Of a DNA stretch of 64,000 nt, positions 1-15,200 are shown piece after piece. Position 1 is the stretch's first letter. Every line of letters begins with the position of its first letter. Both the position numbers and the translations under genes were made by a program. This stretch comes from Chondrilla cf. caribensis (taxonomy: Eukaryota; Porifera; Demospongiae; Chondrillida; Chondrillidae), in the NCBI GenBank assembly GCA_964020155.1, contig OZ026566.1, forward strand, positions 4,467,151-4,531,150, written 5' to 3'. The notes beneath the pieces were generated by a model. The model did no database searches, had not been told where the DNA came from, and saw nothing but the letters and a program-made list of their open reading frames with translations.

Positions 1-138
1 CTACAGAACAGGCGGCACAACAAGTCGATTTGCGTTTCTCATCTTTACAGAGCATACCGAAGCGGTCCTTCTCCTGCACGTAAGACTAGGCGCAGATCAG
101 GTGATCGGCCACGAGTGATAAGGGAAGGTCCCGATAAA
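1..138. other. upstream flank of BCKDHA
   Basis: The first 138 bases precede the BCKDHA start codon. I see no TATA box, RNA gene or recognisable coding exon here; it is probably promoter or 5' UTR sequence. Confidence 0.4.
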
Positions 139-2816
<2,678 letters not shown>

Positions 2817-3855
2817 TCTACATGTTCAAAACAGATCCTATTATTGTATATAAGTGACATACTTTATATGCAAGCTTGTATCACTGTGTAATGTAGTATA
2901 TAAACTAGATAGATAATTCAAATTCTCTTAAGTTCAGGTACAGTATTATGATTTCTCTTGAATTACAATATATATTTCCAGTGTTGATCATCATTACAGA
3001 GTGCTACCAAATAGATTATATTATAGGGGATGACCTTGAGAAGGATGGCGACCCTGAAGCATAATTTCAAAGTAGTCTCAAATTTTGCATATGGTTACTT
3101 AACTGGCATATTTAAGCATTTTGTAGTTGTTCTCAGCAGTTATGGTGGACAGTGAAATTAAAAATAGGAAGGAAACGAGTGATTCAAGTTGAAAACTCCT
3201 GTGGTGTAATATAAATTTGGTTATAAATTAACTTCATTGGTCATAACCTTCCTGATATCCACAAGTTGTAGCAGTCCAAATCCTCAGAATATATCAAGCT
3301 GTACTGCTGATGGTTATGCTAGGACACACAATGGTGTACCAGTGTGATATGTCTCTGGCTGACCCAACGTGTCAAAAACTTGAAGAATGTGTGATCATCT
3401 ATTTCCTTTTTTTCATTTTGGATACTTCTTATACAATTACTGTATATTGATGAGTATGTCAAATTACTATTAATTTCCTGTTAAATAAATAAAACTAATA
3501 ATTTAATATATTGTATGTATTTGTCTACAGGGAGTATAATATTGCAACCATGAATAGCTATATGTATTATACTATGAATAAGGTACCATAACATAGCCAT
3601 ATCCCTCCAGCCTACACATCAATTCCACCTGGTAGTGAACATATAAGTACATGTAATTTTATATATGATATGATATAAGATGCATATTAACCAGTGATGA
3701 TGAGGATTAGAAGATACTTTGGTTTTGAACAGAATTTCGTGGTACCCTCTATGTGCTGTGGTTAGTGTAGCTGTGTGAACTGAACACCTTCCAATATCAG
3801 TGAATGAGAGAAAAAAATTGCACATAAGTAGAATTTTGGTTCAGACAGATATTCT
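2817..3855. other. convergent intergenic region, BCKDHA to YIF1
   Basis: AT-rich sequence between the BCKDHA stop and the YIF1 stop, which converge. It must hold both 3' UTRs; AATAAA-like words occur around 3484-3494. I see no coding exon or structured RNA here. Confidence 0.6.
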
Positions 3856-5406
3856 CTACAATCCGGGTTCAGGGAAGATGGGTCTCTTATTAATCACCGG
3901 GGGAGTGTACATGACGAGTCCCCAGGTCAGCCACACGATCATAAGTGGTTGGATGAGAGCAATCGATATTAAAAGGTAGTTTCTCCGTTGTCCTGACTCA
4001 GCACTGGCTTGTAGAGACAGCCTCAGAGTCTGGATCTGCAGAACAGTGGATAAGAGAAAGCAAAAGCACAGTTTGAGGTGCACAGAAATTTCAGTACAAA
4101 ATGAACAATACGCACACATGGATGGTGATGTATGTACTTACACACACACTTGGATGGTGATGTATGTACTTACACACACACTTGGATGGTGATGTATGTA
4201 CTTACACACATACTTGGATGGTGATATACGTACTTACACACATACTTTGATGGTGATGTATGTACTTACACACACACTTGGATGGTGATGTATGTACTTA
4301 CACACATTTGGATGGTGATGTATGTACTTACACACATACTTTGATGGTGATGTATGTACTTACACACACACTTGGATGGTGATGTATGCACTTACACACA
4401 CACTTGGATGGTGATGTATGCACTTACACACACACTTGGATGGTGATGTATGTACTTACACACACACTTGGATGGTAATATAATATTATGTGCATGTACA
4501 CACTCACTCCGAGAGTAACATGTACACGTATACATGCAGACGTATAACACGCACAGTACACAGCGGAACACATGAACAGCTCACTAGGAAGTAGGCAATG
4601 GTTACACTTCCCCAGGCTACGGAGGCATAGTAACCACTGAGTCCTCCCAAAACACTGGCTCCTAACACGTACACCATGCTGCAATGTGGGCGGGGGGGAG
4701 AACATGAGCTGTAACACAATACACACACTCACTACCAACACCTCCAGGTCTACAATATCATATCTGCATCACTCAGTAAATCAGAGTGTGTCAATCAATA
4801 TATTGTGAAAAATTACTTCTTTCAAATTTACTGACAAATGCATGTATGTATATTTCCTGTACTGCCATGAGGCTCCGATAACTGGTACAGTTTGTATGGG
4901 AGATCACCAGTACCACTAGCAGGCTCACCACACATATTTGCATCCAGAGAAGGCTAGTACATCCATCCACTTCAGGTCGGTTGCAATAGAGAAGAGGTAC
5001 AAACAAACCCAGAGCACAAGAACCTCAATAAAGAGCCAACAGAGCAGTGTGCTTGCCAGTATGCCGAGTTCTTCAGGACTGAACCTACAACAAGTGGAGA
5101 CAAGAGATGAATGAACTACATTGTAGCTACCACTGCTCAAGGTACATATGATTCCATACAACGATACCTTTACATCAAATCTATGGTAATATTTCACCAA
5201 TGAAAGGTTGTCATTGCCGTAGCAACACCAACCTGTGCTGTATCCCCAGCACTGCTCCTGCTAGGAGAACATACGTAACGAAAGCCATGAATGGTATATA
5301 GAGGTCGGGTGCATTGACTTCAAATCGTGGAGCCACTGGTTCTGACTTGCTGAATTTACAGGACCAGTCCTGAGGAGGGGGGACAGGGGTGGGGTGACTC
5401 GGATGG

Positions 5407-5439
<33 letters not shown>

Positions 5440-5471
5440 TGCGCACATACACACATATAATACAGACACAC

Positions 5472-5517
<46 letters not shown>

Positions 5518-5544
5518 ACAGACACACAACACACACACACACAC

Positions 5545-5600
<56 letters not shown>

Positions 5601-6341
5601 ACATACAATACAGACACACAACACACACACACACAAACACACACTATCAAGAGCTTCACAAACCAACCTTGTGAGAAAATGGAAAGATGAGGATCATTAG
5701 CTTCTTCAATACATAGTTGGTGTCCACAGCAAAGTAGTATTTGAGTGAAGTCAGTGATAAGATGCTACTGACCTTACCCAACTGAATACATAAGAAAACA
5801 AGGACAGGTTATTAACAAATTTTATGTCCCCTTTGTATTAAAACAGCATACAGACTAGTACATGTGGACTATTGTGTACAGAATGATGTACAGTCCGGTG
5901 TACCTATAGTGTACAGATAAGAATTTGGACTCCCTATGTCCATCCAAAAGATATCATCCTTGCTAAACCTATTGTCGCCAGCAATTCATAGAGGTTTCTA
6001 ACTCACATTCTTCTCCACAGCTTCTTTGGCTAAATCTGATCCATACTGCATGGCAGCTGAAGATACCATGGGATCGCTCAGGAAGGTACCTGTTCCCAAA
6101 GGGAACTGTGAAGATGGAGGTGGTTGGGACGGAGTGCCACTCGTGTCATGAAACAGCGGGTTTCCTTGCTGTTGAGCCGGTGGTGGTGGCTGTGAGTACT
6201 GTCCCGCGCCGAACGGCTGACTCGGTTGACCGTACTCAGGCTGTGATTCTTAACCATTTCAAGTAGGAAAAGGATACAAGAATGAACATATCTGCAAAAT
6301 ATACCAGTCTCACTGGATGCTTACTCACGATGTCTATTCAT
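3856..6341 (-). CDS. YIF1: YIF1 (Yip1-interacting factor), ER-Golgi membrane protein
   Basis: YIF1 is a multi-pass membrane protein of ER-to-Golgi transport that partners YIP1/YIPF5 and Rab GTPases. Seven minus-strand exons join in frame: 6341-6329, 6248-6007, 5781-5668, 5369-5233, 5084-4929, 4678-4555 and 4035-3856, giving 321 residues. A Pro/Gln/Gly-rich cytosolic N-terminus is followed by [16 protein letters not shown], then [21 protein letters not shown], then several hydrophobic segments. All these blocks match vertebrate YIF1A/B. The first coding exon is only 13 bases (MNRH plus one base), chosen because it supplies the only nearby ATG and fits the phase. It is head-to-head with DPH6. 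A second Yip1-family gene, YIPF4, lies at 47998. Confidence 0.92.
4110..4490 (-). repeat. about 31-bp minisatellite in YIF1 intron 6
   Basis: About a dozen imperfect units of roughly 30-32 bp (core TTGGATGGTGATGTATGTAC followed by TTACACACACAC on the plus strand) lie in the intron between exons 4678-4555 and 4035-3856. Read in the gene's direction, each unit contains GTAAGT, a consensus 5' splice site. Confidence 0.9.
5401..5645 (-). repeat. (CA)n/(GT)n microsatellite in YIF1 intron 3
   Basis: An interrupted CA array (sense strand of YIF1: GT) broken by ATACAGACACACAAC segments. It starts about 25 bases after the donor of exon 5781-5668. Confidence 0.95.
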
Positions 6342-6445
6342 TGTCTAGTTCTTCGTGTGTTCTTCTTTGTACGGACTTAGCTATCAATTAGGGGATTTCC
6401 CTGCTTGTACCAAGAGGCGTGGTCCACAGAAAGTCATGCTCTGAT

Positions 6446-7253
6446 CATAGACCCTATAAAACCGGGACTGGAAACTCCCGCTGTTATGGGCACCAAGCGT
6501 GTTGCACAGTAAACATTGGTGACATCATTGACCGCGCGAATTTTTTCGGTTGCTAGAAGTGATAACAGTGTAGTGTCGAAATGACGTCATTTCAATTGAC
6601 GGGCGACCCATAAATTTTACTCCTAAATAATTCGAGAAGGGTAGCTGAGGCCATAACCGGCAATAAAAACACAGGCTATAGAAAGCTTTTGGCTAAGAAT
6701 ATGTATTCTGTGAATGCATAACATTGTACACGGACATGTCTCGGAGATATCCAAGCATAAACGGAAACGTCCGGCTATTGTTCACTAGAGAATTTGTGTA
6801 CACAGTCAACGGTACGATTGAAGCATTCGAACGACGATTTCGTCCGATTAAATCCTTACGAACGTAGTTTTTTGTTGCTAACATTGTGGATTACATTATT
6901 TTTGGTGAAGTAGAAAGGTATATAACGTAGTAAGTTGCCGCTTCTTTGTGAAAGTGTGTACACAAACTTACGAAGGCTTTTTATGCCTTTATTCTATATT
7001 TCGTTAAGATCGATCGATGAATACATTCGAAAGAGCGTAAATAGGTGTAAAACTAAAAGTTTCTTCCTACTGAAATAAACATTGGGGGAAATATGGCTTG
7101 AAGGCACAGAAAGAAAAGAAAAAGAAAATCTATAACGCCCACGCAAGTGCAACACGCTTGGTGACATATAGGCGTCATGGTTATTATTGTAATACATGCG
7201 TAATAACCCATATAAATTCAACAGTTTCCAGTCCCGGTTTTATAGGGTCTATG
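6446..7253. mobile_element. non-autonomous inverted-repeat DNA element (MITE-like)
   Basis: An 808-bp element with perfect 31-bp terminal inverted repeats (6446-6476 and 7223-7253; outer bases CATAGACCCTATAAAACC). It is flanked by a direct repeat CTCTGAT at 6439-6445 and 7254-7260, consistent with a 7-bp target-site duplication. A second, 17-bp inverted pair lies just inside (6491-6507 and 7147-7163). No transposase-like frame is seen, so it would depend on another element. It sits between the divergent starts of YIF1 and DPH6 and so divides what would otherwise be a compact shared promoter. Confidence 0.85.
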
Positions 7254-7344
7254 CTCTGATAAGCAAGACGAAATGCCCGGTGAGGTGAATCATGGCAGCT
7301 AAGAATATCCTGAGTTGTTAGTCTAATCTCTTGATATAGTGAAG

Positions 7345-8619
7345 ATGCGAGTGGCTGCTCTTATAAGGTGGATTTTAGCCTGTACTAGAGCTGTACACAT
7401 TGTGCTTGCCTGCAGCATGTGTTGCATTGAGTAGCTTTGTCAGGCACATTGGACCACTCCATACATGCTACATAAATATCTATTTGGAGTCGATTTTACT
7501 GTATTCAGTGGTTGTGCGATGTAAATACGATATAGATGTTTTATATGAGGTCATTTATCCTCTCCTGTTCCTAGTGGAGGCAAAGATAGCTGCTTCAACA
7601 TGATGGAATGTGTGCGCCATGGTCACGAGATTGCTGTTCTTGTGAACATCCACCCAGCTGCTCAAGAAACAGAGGAAATGGACAGCTTCATGTACCAAAC
7701 AGTAGGACACGAAGCTATCCAGGCGTACGCGGAAGCAATGGGTCTACCACTGTACAGGTGGTCCACTAAGGGCCATGCTGCATCACAAACACTTGAATAT
7801 GTACAGAGTGAAGAAGATGAGGTAGAGGATTTGTACAAAGCATTGGATAAGGTCAAGGTACGTTTTGCGTATGCATTGTTGAAATTAAATTTGAATCAAG
7901 TAATTATTGTAAATAGCACATTTCTGCATGTGATTTGTCGTTATTGGTCAATGCTCGTAATTATGGCTACTTTTGACTTTGACAAATTCTTTGGTGATTA
8001 TCTGCCCAGAAAGAATGCAACATAGAAGCTGTGTCAGTTGGTGCAATTGCTTCCGACTACCAAAGACTAAGAGTAGAGCATGTGTGAGTGATGGGCTATT
8101 TCACTGCAGTTGTTTCAATGCGTCTGTGAACATGTTGGCTCATTTTGGTATTTCTGTGAGTGTTGGACTCATTTGGATGTTTCTGTGAATGTCCTGTATT
8201 CAGTTTATAAATGATATTATCTGAATGTCTCCATTAGCTGTAAACGCCTAGGGTTGACTGTGCTGGCCTATTTGTGGCACAGAGACCAAAAGGAATTGAT
8301 GTCTGAGATGATTAAATCCGGATTAAACGCTATTGTAATCAAAGTGGCAGCCATGGGTGAGATGAACTGCTTGGCGGTGTATCGGTCAAAGAAGTGCTTA
8401 TCGTCATCCTTTTCCAATATTGCTGTTGTGATATGCGGGTACACACACCTGTACCATAGACACTCTAAACTACGTATATGCCTGTAGACACACCTGTATT
8501 GTTTATGAAAAGCCTTGTACTTCATCTGTAGGACTTAGCCCATCTAAACACTTGGGAAAGACCCTATCTGATGTTTACTCTGATCTATGTGAATTGGTTA
8601 GATGTTGCCTGTCATATAC

Positions 8620-8650
<31 letters not shown>

Positions 8651-8651
8651 A

Positions 8652-8725
<74 letters not shown>

Positions 8726-9031
8726 GTGTGTCTAGTGAGTTAGCATACATGTTTTAATGTTTGCAAATATTGTGTCTTGCAGAACTCAAAATATGGTCTC
8801 CATGTATGTGGTGAAGGAGGAGAGTTCGAAACCTTTACGCTGGATTGCCCTCTGTTCAAGAAAGCCATTGTTGTGTGAGTGTCACTGTTCATTGCTGACA
8901 CTTTGCCTTCGATCACAATTCAGTTCTCTTTCTGTAGCGGAAACACAGAAGTCAAGATACATTCAGATGATGCATTTGCACCAGTCGCGTATCTTAAGTT
9001 GAAGGATCTTTCTCTTCAGGATAAGAATTAA
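7345..9031 (+). CDS. DPH6: diphthine-ammonia ligase
   Basis: DPH6 performs the last step of diphthamide synthesis on elongation factor 2, amidating diphthine with ATP and ammonia in the cytosol. Seven exons join in frame: 7345-7367, 7575-7857, 8010-8083, 8238-8356, 8532-8596, 8783-8874 and 8938-9031, giving 249 residues. This is close to the human single-domain protein, and no C-terminal YjgF-type extension is present. The ATP-pyrophosphatase loop SGGKDS is at residues 8-13, completed across the first intron. Other family blocks are [33 protein letters not shown] and [16 protein letters not shown]. The start is the only ATG that supplies the conserved MRVAALISGGKDS N-terminus. Confidence 0.95.
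8624..8731 (+). repeat. (GT)n microsatellite in DPH6 intron 5
   Basis: A long GT array with one ACA interruption, beginning about 27 bases after the donor of exon 8532-8596. Confidence 0.95.
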
Positions 9032-9193
9032 TATTCCCTAAAAAAGGATGTACACGTTCTATTTTTAAATACAAGTGTAGGTTGAGTTGTTGCGCAATAC
9101 ATCGTCGTCCTCACATGACTCGCTATCTTTAGTGTAGGTTGTATCCTTCTACTAGTGGCCGTCAACAGTGTCTTTACTTGTTTCTCTGAAGCT

Positions 9194-10862
9194 ATGTCGT
9201 ACTGGTTTCATAGAAATCCCCTCAAGGCTACAAAGCCTGTTACTTTTGAGGAGCTTAAAAAGTCCGCCAAAGGAGGGAAGATCAACGAGCTAATAACGTT
9301 CGTTGGTTTGTTTTTATGCGTTAACCTACCTCATTCTTAATCGTATTTATGTCGTTCCATCTACAGGAAACTAAAATCTACACGGTCTCGACTACTGGAC
9401 TTGGTCTCGAAGCATTCCAGTGGTTTTGATGATGTCTCTGCCACTTTCTTGGAATACTTGTCCTTAGTCAAAGGCTTGGTGGATGCCCCTGGTGATGTTG
9501 GCGGGGAAAGTAAGCTGAGATACATTGAGATGTTCAGATGGACCAACTCCCTTGGAGGGCGTGTCCCCAGGTGAGGCATAACACCCAAATTGTGGGATAG
9601 CATGTACTCCACTGTATCAAGACTTGAAGTTCCTCTGCTGTGCATAGTGAGCTGTAGAGATCACATCAACCTATTCTTATGTAGTTGACAGTGGTGTTCA
9701 CATTTGTGACCTACGTATGTACCCTAATGTAAATAAACGTACAGTGTCACACTCAATGTATACCAACATGTGTATACTGTACTGGAACCTGTATATGGAG
9801 GTCATTTGTAGGCCCCTATTTCATAAATGGCTGTCCGCCGGGATTTTGATCATTGCAGTGGAATTATTACATTATTTTGGTGTAGTGCAGTGAAGTTGCA
9901 TGCTGGTTTACCGTGACGGCCGATGAAGTACCTGGTCCCTCCGCATATAATAGTATATTAGTTGAGAGCCTGTTGATTCACTGTCGTCTCTTCCACTCGT
10001 TGTTAAACGCTCTTACTACTGTTGAGAGCTCCAGTGAATGTGACAGGGCTTGTGTGTTGATCAAGATGTGTTATTCTATCACTTCCATCTAGTGTCCAGG
10101 CCGATGCCTATTTTGAACTGATCTCGATGATGATGAACATTGCCCTCTGGTACACAAAGCATGCTTCATTTCTATCAGACAATGACGAGTTAGTTGACAA
10201 ACTCCTTACTATAGTGTGTATTAGCCAAATTATCAATACTGATGTGATATATATTATGCTTGTGTGTGTGTTGTAATGTCAGTATTGACCTGTATATGTG
10301 TTGTAATTTCAGTATTGACCGGTGTTAGTGTTATAATGTCTGTATTGTCCTCGCTGAAAATTAGTGTGAGCATAGAGGATGCCAAGGTGGTGCACAGATG
10401 TTTGAAACAGGCTGCTGGTTTGTTTTTATATTTGAAGGTATGTGTGTATTCTTATATCATGTTATATTATTTCGACATTTGGTGTATTTATGCATACCCT
10501 GTGTTATAATGGCATTGTATTGTTATTTGTGTACTAAATGTGTGTATTCTGTTCGTAGGAGAATGTTGTACCGAAGCTGCCCGCCCGTGACGAGAAAGGT
10601 GTGGACACCGATCTCAGAGTGGTGGAGGCGTATGCCCAGCAATGCCAAGCTGAAGCACAAGAAGGTGTGTGCTGTGTGTGTACAGCTTCAGTCAGCTCCT
10701 TGATGTTCTCAACATGATCCACTCTTGTGTTGTCTTGTGCTGCAGTCACACTAGCCAGAGCTCTTGAGTTGAAGCACAAGCCAGGTGTTGTCTATGCTCT
10801 AGCTATTGAGACTTCTAAACTGTTTGCTCAAGCCGGTAAGTCCCTATCTCCATATGAAGTGT

Positions 10863-10943
<81 letters not shown>

Positions 10944-11150
10944 CGCGCGTGTGTGTGCATGTGTGTGTGTATGTGTGTGTGTGTGAGTGTGTGTGTGTGT
11001 GATATGTCGCTGCAGGCATGAAGTTTTTGTGGCATGTACTTATTTTACTGTCTCCCCTGCTACAGAGGATGCTCTCAAGACTCTTGATCCCAGTGTGTTC
11101 AAGAAGTGGGCTACCTATCTAAAGATGAAAGCTGTTTTTTATGAAGCTCA

Positions 11151-11214
<64 letters not shown>

Positions 11215-11937
11215 GGTTTGTGTTTTGTTCTCACTTTCTGATGTGGTATAATGGTGTATGGTTATATATCTCAGGCATATTGTTTCTTTGGACAAGAAGT
11301 ACTGGCTGAAGAAAAATGTGGAGAAGCTATTCGTATTATGAGACATGCCAAAGCATGTTAGTTGCTTGTACATACACACATGTACACACATGCACACACA
11401 TGCACACACATGCACACACCTCATACACAATTACATGGCCCTCCTTTGTCCTAGTGTACGAACAGTCGGAAACTCTCTGTAAGCAATATGCTAAGGTCAA
11501 GGGAGCAGGAACCATTGCTCGGCCAGAGAGACATCCCTTCTTTCAAAAGTTGGGACCTCTAATTCGACTGCACTTGGAGAAGGCAGAAAGAGAAAATGGA
11601 TTCATGTGAGGAGTTGTCTGCTTGTATTGTGTCAATTTCCCAACCATGGGTGGTTGTTGGCCTCTGCAGATACTACCACAAAGTGCCAGACGAGTTGCCC
11701 AAACTGCCTGAAAAGCAAGTTTATGGACTGGCCACTCCAAATGACTTTTCTACTCCTCCTCACGACCCACTCTGGACAGAGGACCTCTACAAGAGCCTGG
11801 AGGTCAAAGTGCACAATCCTGGCGAGGCTTCTGGTCCGGCTGTTGATAAAAGTGAGATTGCACCTGTTCTGGAACCTGATGTCGCACCTGCTAAGCCCCC
11901 ACAGCCCAAGACGGAGTCAGGGTGTGTGATTCAGTAA
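9194..11937 (+). CDS. BROX: BRO1-domain protein with CAAX motif
   Basis: BROX is a membrane-anchored BRO1-domain protein that binds ESCRT-III (CHMP) tails. Ten exons join in frame: 9194-9297, 9367-9570, 10093-10188, 10365-10437, 10559-10664, 10746-10835, 11066-11151, 11275-11356, 11455-11605 and 11670-11937, giving 419 residues (human about 411). It opens with [16 protein letters not shown], nearly identical to vertebrate BROX. It has the helical BRO1 blocks [25 protein letters not shown] and CGEAIRIM. It ends in CVIQ (416-419), a prenylation box whose final Gln favours farnesylation. It lies about 160 bp after DPH6 on the same strand. Confidence 0.93.
10860..11001 (+). repeat. (GT)n microsatellite in BROX intron 6
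   Basis: A GT array interrupted by GCGC, starting about 25 bases after the donor at 10836. Confidence 0.95.
11152..11213 (+). repeat. (GT)n microsatellite at a splice donor
   Basis: The donor of BROX exon 11066-11151 (GTGAGT) runs directly into a GT array of about 55 bases. Confidence 0.95.
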
Positions 11938-12223
11938 TACAAGTGTAGTTGAGATCAGTGACTGACATTTCCAAAGCGCCATTTTTGTAAAGAATCTTGT
12001 GCGCATACAGTTCAATACATTATGTGCAGTGTGTTATATTGTGATGATGGTGATAATATGTGCGAGTCCACGTATAGTGTAATTATGAATACCTCGCGAG
12101 TATACTACCGGGTACAATGCGTTAACGATATTCATAAGAGTGAGACCCTGAGAAATAATACGTGTTCCCGCCCATGACGTAGACCAAGTGAAGAACCACG
12201 TTTCGAGAACGTCACTCTCGGCG

Positions 12224-15200
12224 ATGGAGGGATCTGCAAGAAGCGACCTCGATAGCAGTTCAGATACGACTGGAGCAGAAAACATCAGTCTCCCGAAACA
12301 CCAGGGACAGTGCTCACAGGTGGTAAGTTCCAAGAGAGCTGTTGTTATTTTGTGATGATTTATTTGACAATGTGCGTGTGATGCTTTCTTCTTTTCGATC
12401 GATGTTAGCGTAAAGAACAAGATAGTAGAAGAATCAGAAGTTCGGGTGTTGTGAAGGCCTTGAAGCTCAAAATACTTGCTGCAGAGTAAGTTGTGTGTAT
12501 GTGTTAGTGTGCTAGTGTGTGTGTGTGTGTGTGTGTGTTAACTATTCACGACGTCTATTTCCACAGTGAGTTAATCCAGAAATACAAACAGCTGAAACAA
12601 CGTCATGAAAAGTTATACAACTTGTTCAAGTATCAGGAAAAGCAAATTGTTGATCTCGAGCAGGTGAGTCTACTGCGGATATGTGTACAAGCAGACGGGA
12701 GGTATTGAGTCTATGTCCAGTAGAACTTAACTTGTTCCAAGAGGACCTATGAAATGGGACAACTATCTTAGCTCACAGACTGCATGTGTTGTTGCTGTCA
12801 CATGCATGTCGGTGCGATGCACAAAATCACGTGAGACCACCACATAAAATATACCATTTTTATTGGTTCCAGGGGTGAAGTGAATTGTAAGGTTATACTA
12901 TAGTTTTTTTACATGTTCTGAAATTGTCCCTGTTTGTTGTGGTGTTTGCAGGTGAATCGTGAGCAGCAGAAAACGATTGACAAACTGAACAGTGAGATGA
13001 GCAAGGAGGTGGCTGGGAACAAAGGATTTGAGAACACCATCTCCCAACTGATAGCTAGACTCGACGAGGCTGAGAAGGAACAGGAGGATGCCAGTGTCAA
13101 GCTGAAAGAAGCAGAGGAAAGCAGAAACCAGCTCAAGAAATGGTGAGTTGTAGCTGTTTTAGAACATCCATATCTGATGTGTGAAGTACGTGCATACATA
13201 TGTACGTATCTCACTCATGTGTGAAGTACGTGCATACATATGTACGTATCTCACTCATGTGTGAAGTACGTGCATACATATGTACGTATCTCACTCATGT
13301 GTGAAGTACGTGCATACATATGTACGTATCTCACTCATGTGTGAGCACAAACAATCGGTGGTGTGGATTTGTATTCCCTTGTGGTACTACGCCATCTCAC
13401 CTCTCTCGTGATGCCACAGTAACCAGCTGCCTGTCCATGTTCACTGATGCAGTGTTCAATGCAGTAGCATCCCATATCTCAGGTTGTGACCACCACATAT
13501 GTATGGACATACGTACCTACCTATGTATGTACTTATTGCATCAAATTGTTATCTTGTTGTTATGTAGTTCATATGCTCTGAAAGCTTCCTGTTTCTTTGT
13601 AGTATGAGTGAAAAGAACAAACAGATTGACAGGCTGGAGAGGAAGGTTGAGAGGTTAAAAGTCTCGCCAAAGGGGAGGCGCAAATCTAGGAAGTCGTCAG
13701 TGGCTGATTCGGGTTTCTTTGATGTCACGCCCCTAACCCCGCCCCTCGACCCTCAAGACGTATCCACCTTAGCAAAGGATCTGACCGAAGTGATGACAGA
13801 CAGTGTGGATGACCAGACTGCTTCCGAGTTTGAAGATAAACCGGTAGTTGATGATGAGGAGTTGCCCGTTACCATGGATACATCACCCAGCATGCCTCCA
13901 TGTGACGGTGAAGATGTTGATGACATTGCCGATGACAACTCAGGTGTTCCACTGTTGAGCATGCCGGCTTTGTTATGCACCTCCTCCCATACCAGCGCAC
14001 ATATCTTGTCCCAGCCACCTAGAACAGCCCCGAGGACACATGGACCACCTCAACCTCCTGACCTGTCCTCCACAAAGGTACAACTGAACAAGAAGCAGCC
14101 TAGGGAGAGCTCTTGCACATCTGTGTCTGCGCAAGCATCCCGTTTGGAGACGATATGCAGTGGATCAGGAGACAACGGTAAAGACAGTCATATTGACATT
14201 TGTGCCACTAACGGCAACTCCGCACGGGGGAACACTGGGCGGGAATCCCAGTCTAAACACATCATTCTACGAAATCCAGAGCACACCAAGAGTAGGTGTT
14301 CAGGGACCAAGGAGAATAGTAGAGAGCTGGAAGATGAGGTTTGTTTAGAGACTAACAAGTCACTGTGTCTATCGCCCCAGCAACAGTTTGAGGATATTCG
14401 ACAGGCAGAAAGCTGTGAGCTACAAATTCCTGGTTTTGCTGATTTTGAGCTGTTATCAGACACCAGTGACAGTGATGGTGAGAACACTACAGATGAAGAG
14501 AGTGTTCTGAAAAGCAGTGGAACTATTGCCGGCACAAATACTGTCACTCCAACACCAGCTTCATTCCAACCAATAATGGAGGTTGACTTGGACTCTAGTT
14601 CGGGGGAACCAAGTGATTTGAAAACGGATGCTGAAAATCTGGCTGATTCAGGAATGGGTCCCCAAAAAACATTTACTTTAGAAAGCTCTGGTATGTCCAA
14701 ATCAAGTACTACATTAAAAGAATCAAGCAGTTTTGGGACCAATGAAGGAGAATCAAACACTGCTCCAAGTAGGAAAGAAGATCTGGAGGCCAACGTAGAT
14801 AACATTTGTCAGTATTCATCTCAGTCTCTCAGCCATCCTTCCCATCTGTTGGAGGATAGCATCATGGCCAAGGTAGCAGCCATCACATCCCATCCTATTC
14901 TCGGGCTGAGTACTCCTCTGGGGCCTCTTCCTCCCTCACCAGTTCACATGGCACATTCTCTCCATCATGTCCCAGTCAAAGATACAACGTCGCAAGACTT
15001 GGAGGATTGCAAACCGTCAGAAAATACACCATCGAAGCCCAAATCAGAGAAAGGAGGAAAGAGATCCAGAAAAGTCTGTCAAAAACAGTCAAAATCTCCA
15101 CCCTTGGACGTCTGTAATAGCATCTCCATACCAATGCGACCACGAAAATGTCGAGGAGTTGTTATTGCATCCTCCCCACTTGTCAGAACAACAGCGTTCG

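Noticed and set aside
5211..5690. Cys-Val and Thr-His ORFs across CA/GT arrays here and in similar arrays elsewhere
   Set aside because: Pure dinucleotide repeat translations with no initiation context or homology.
13320..13607. Possible extra exon before the large ICE1-like exon
   Set aside because: The frame does not match the phase of the preceding exon (ends 13142), and the acceptor at 13602 gives a perfect join to the coiled coil.
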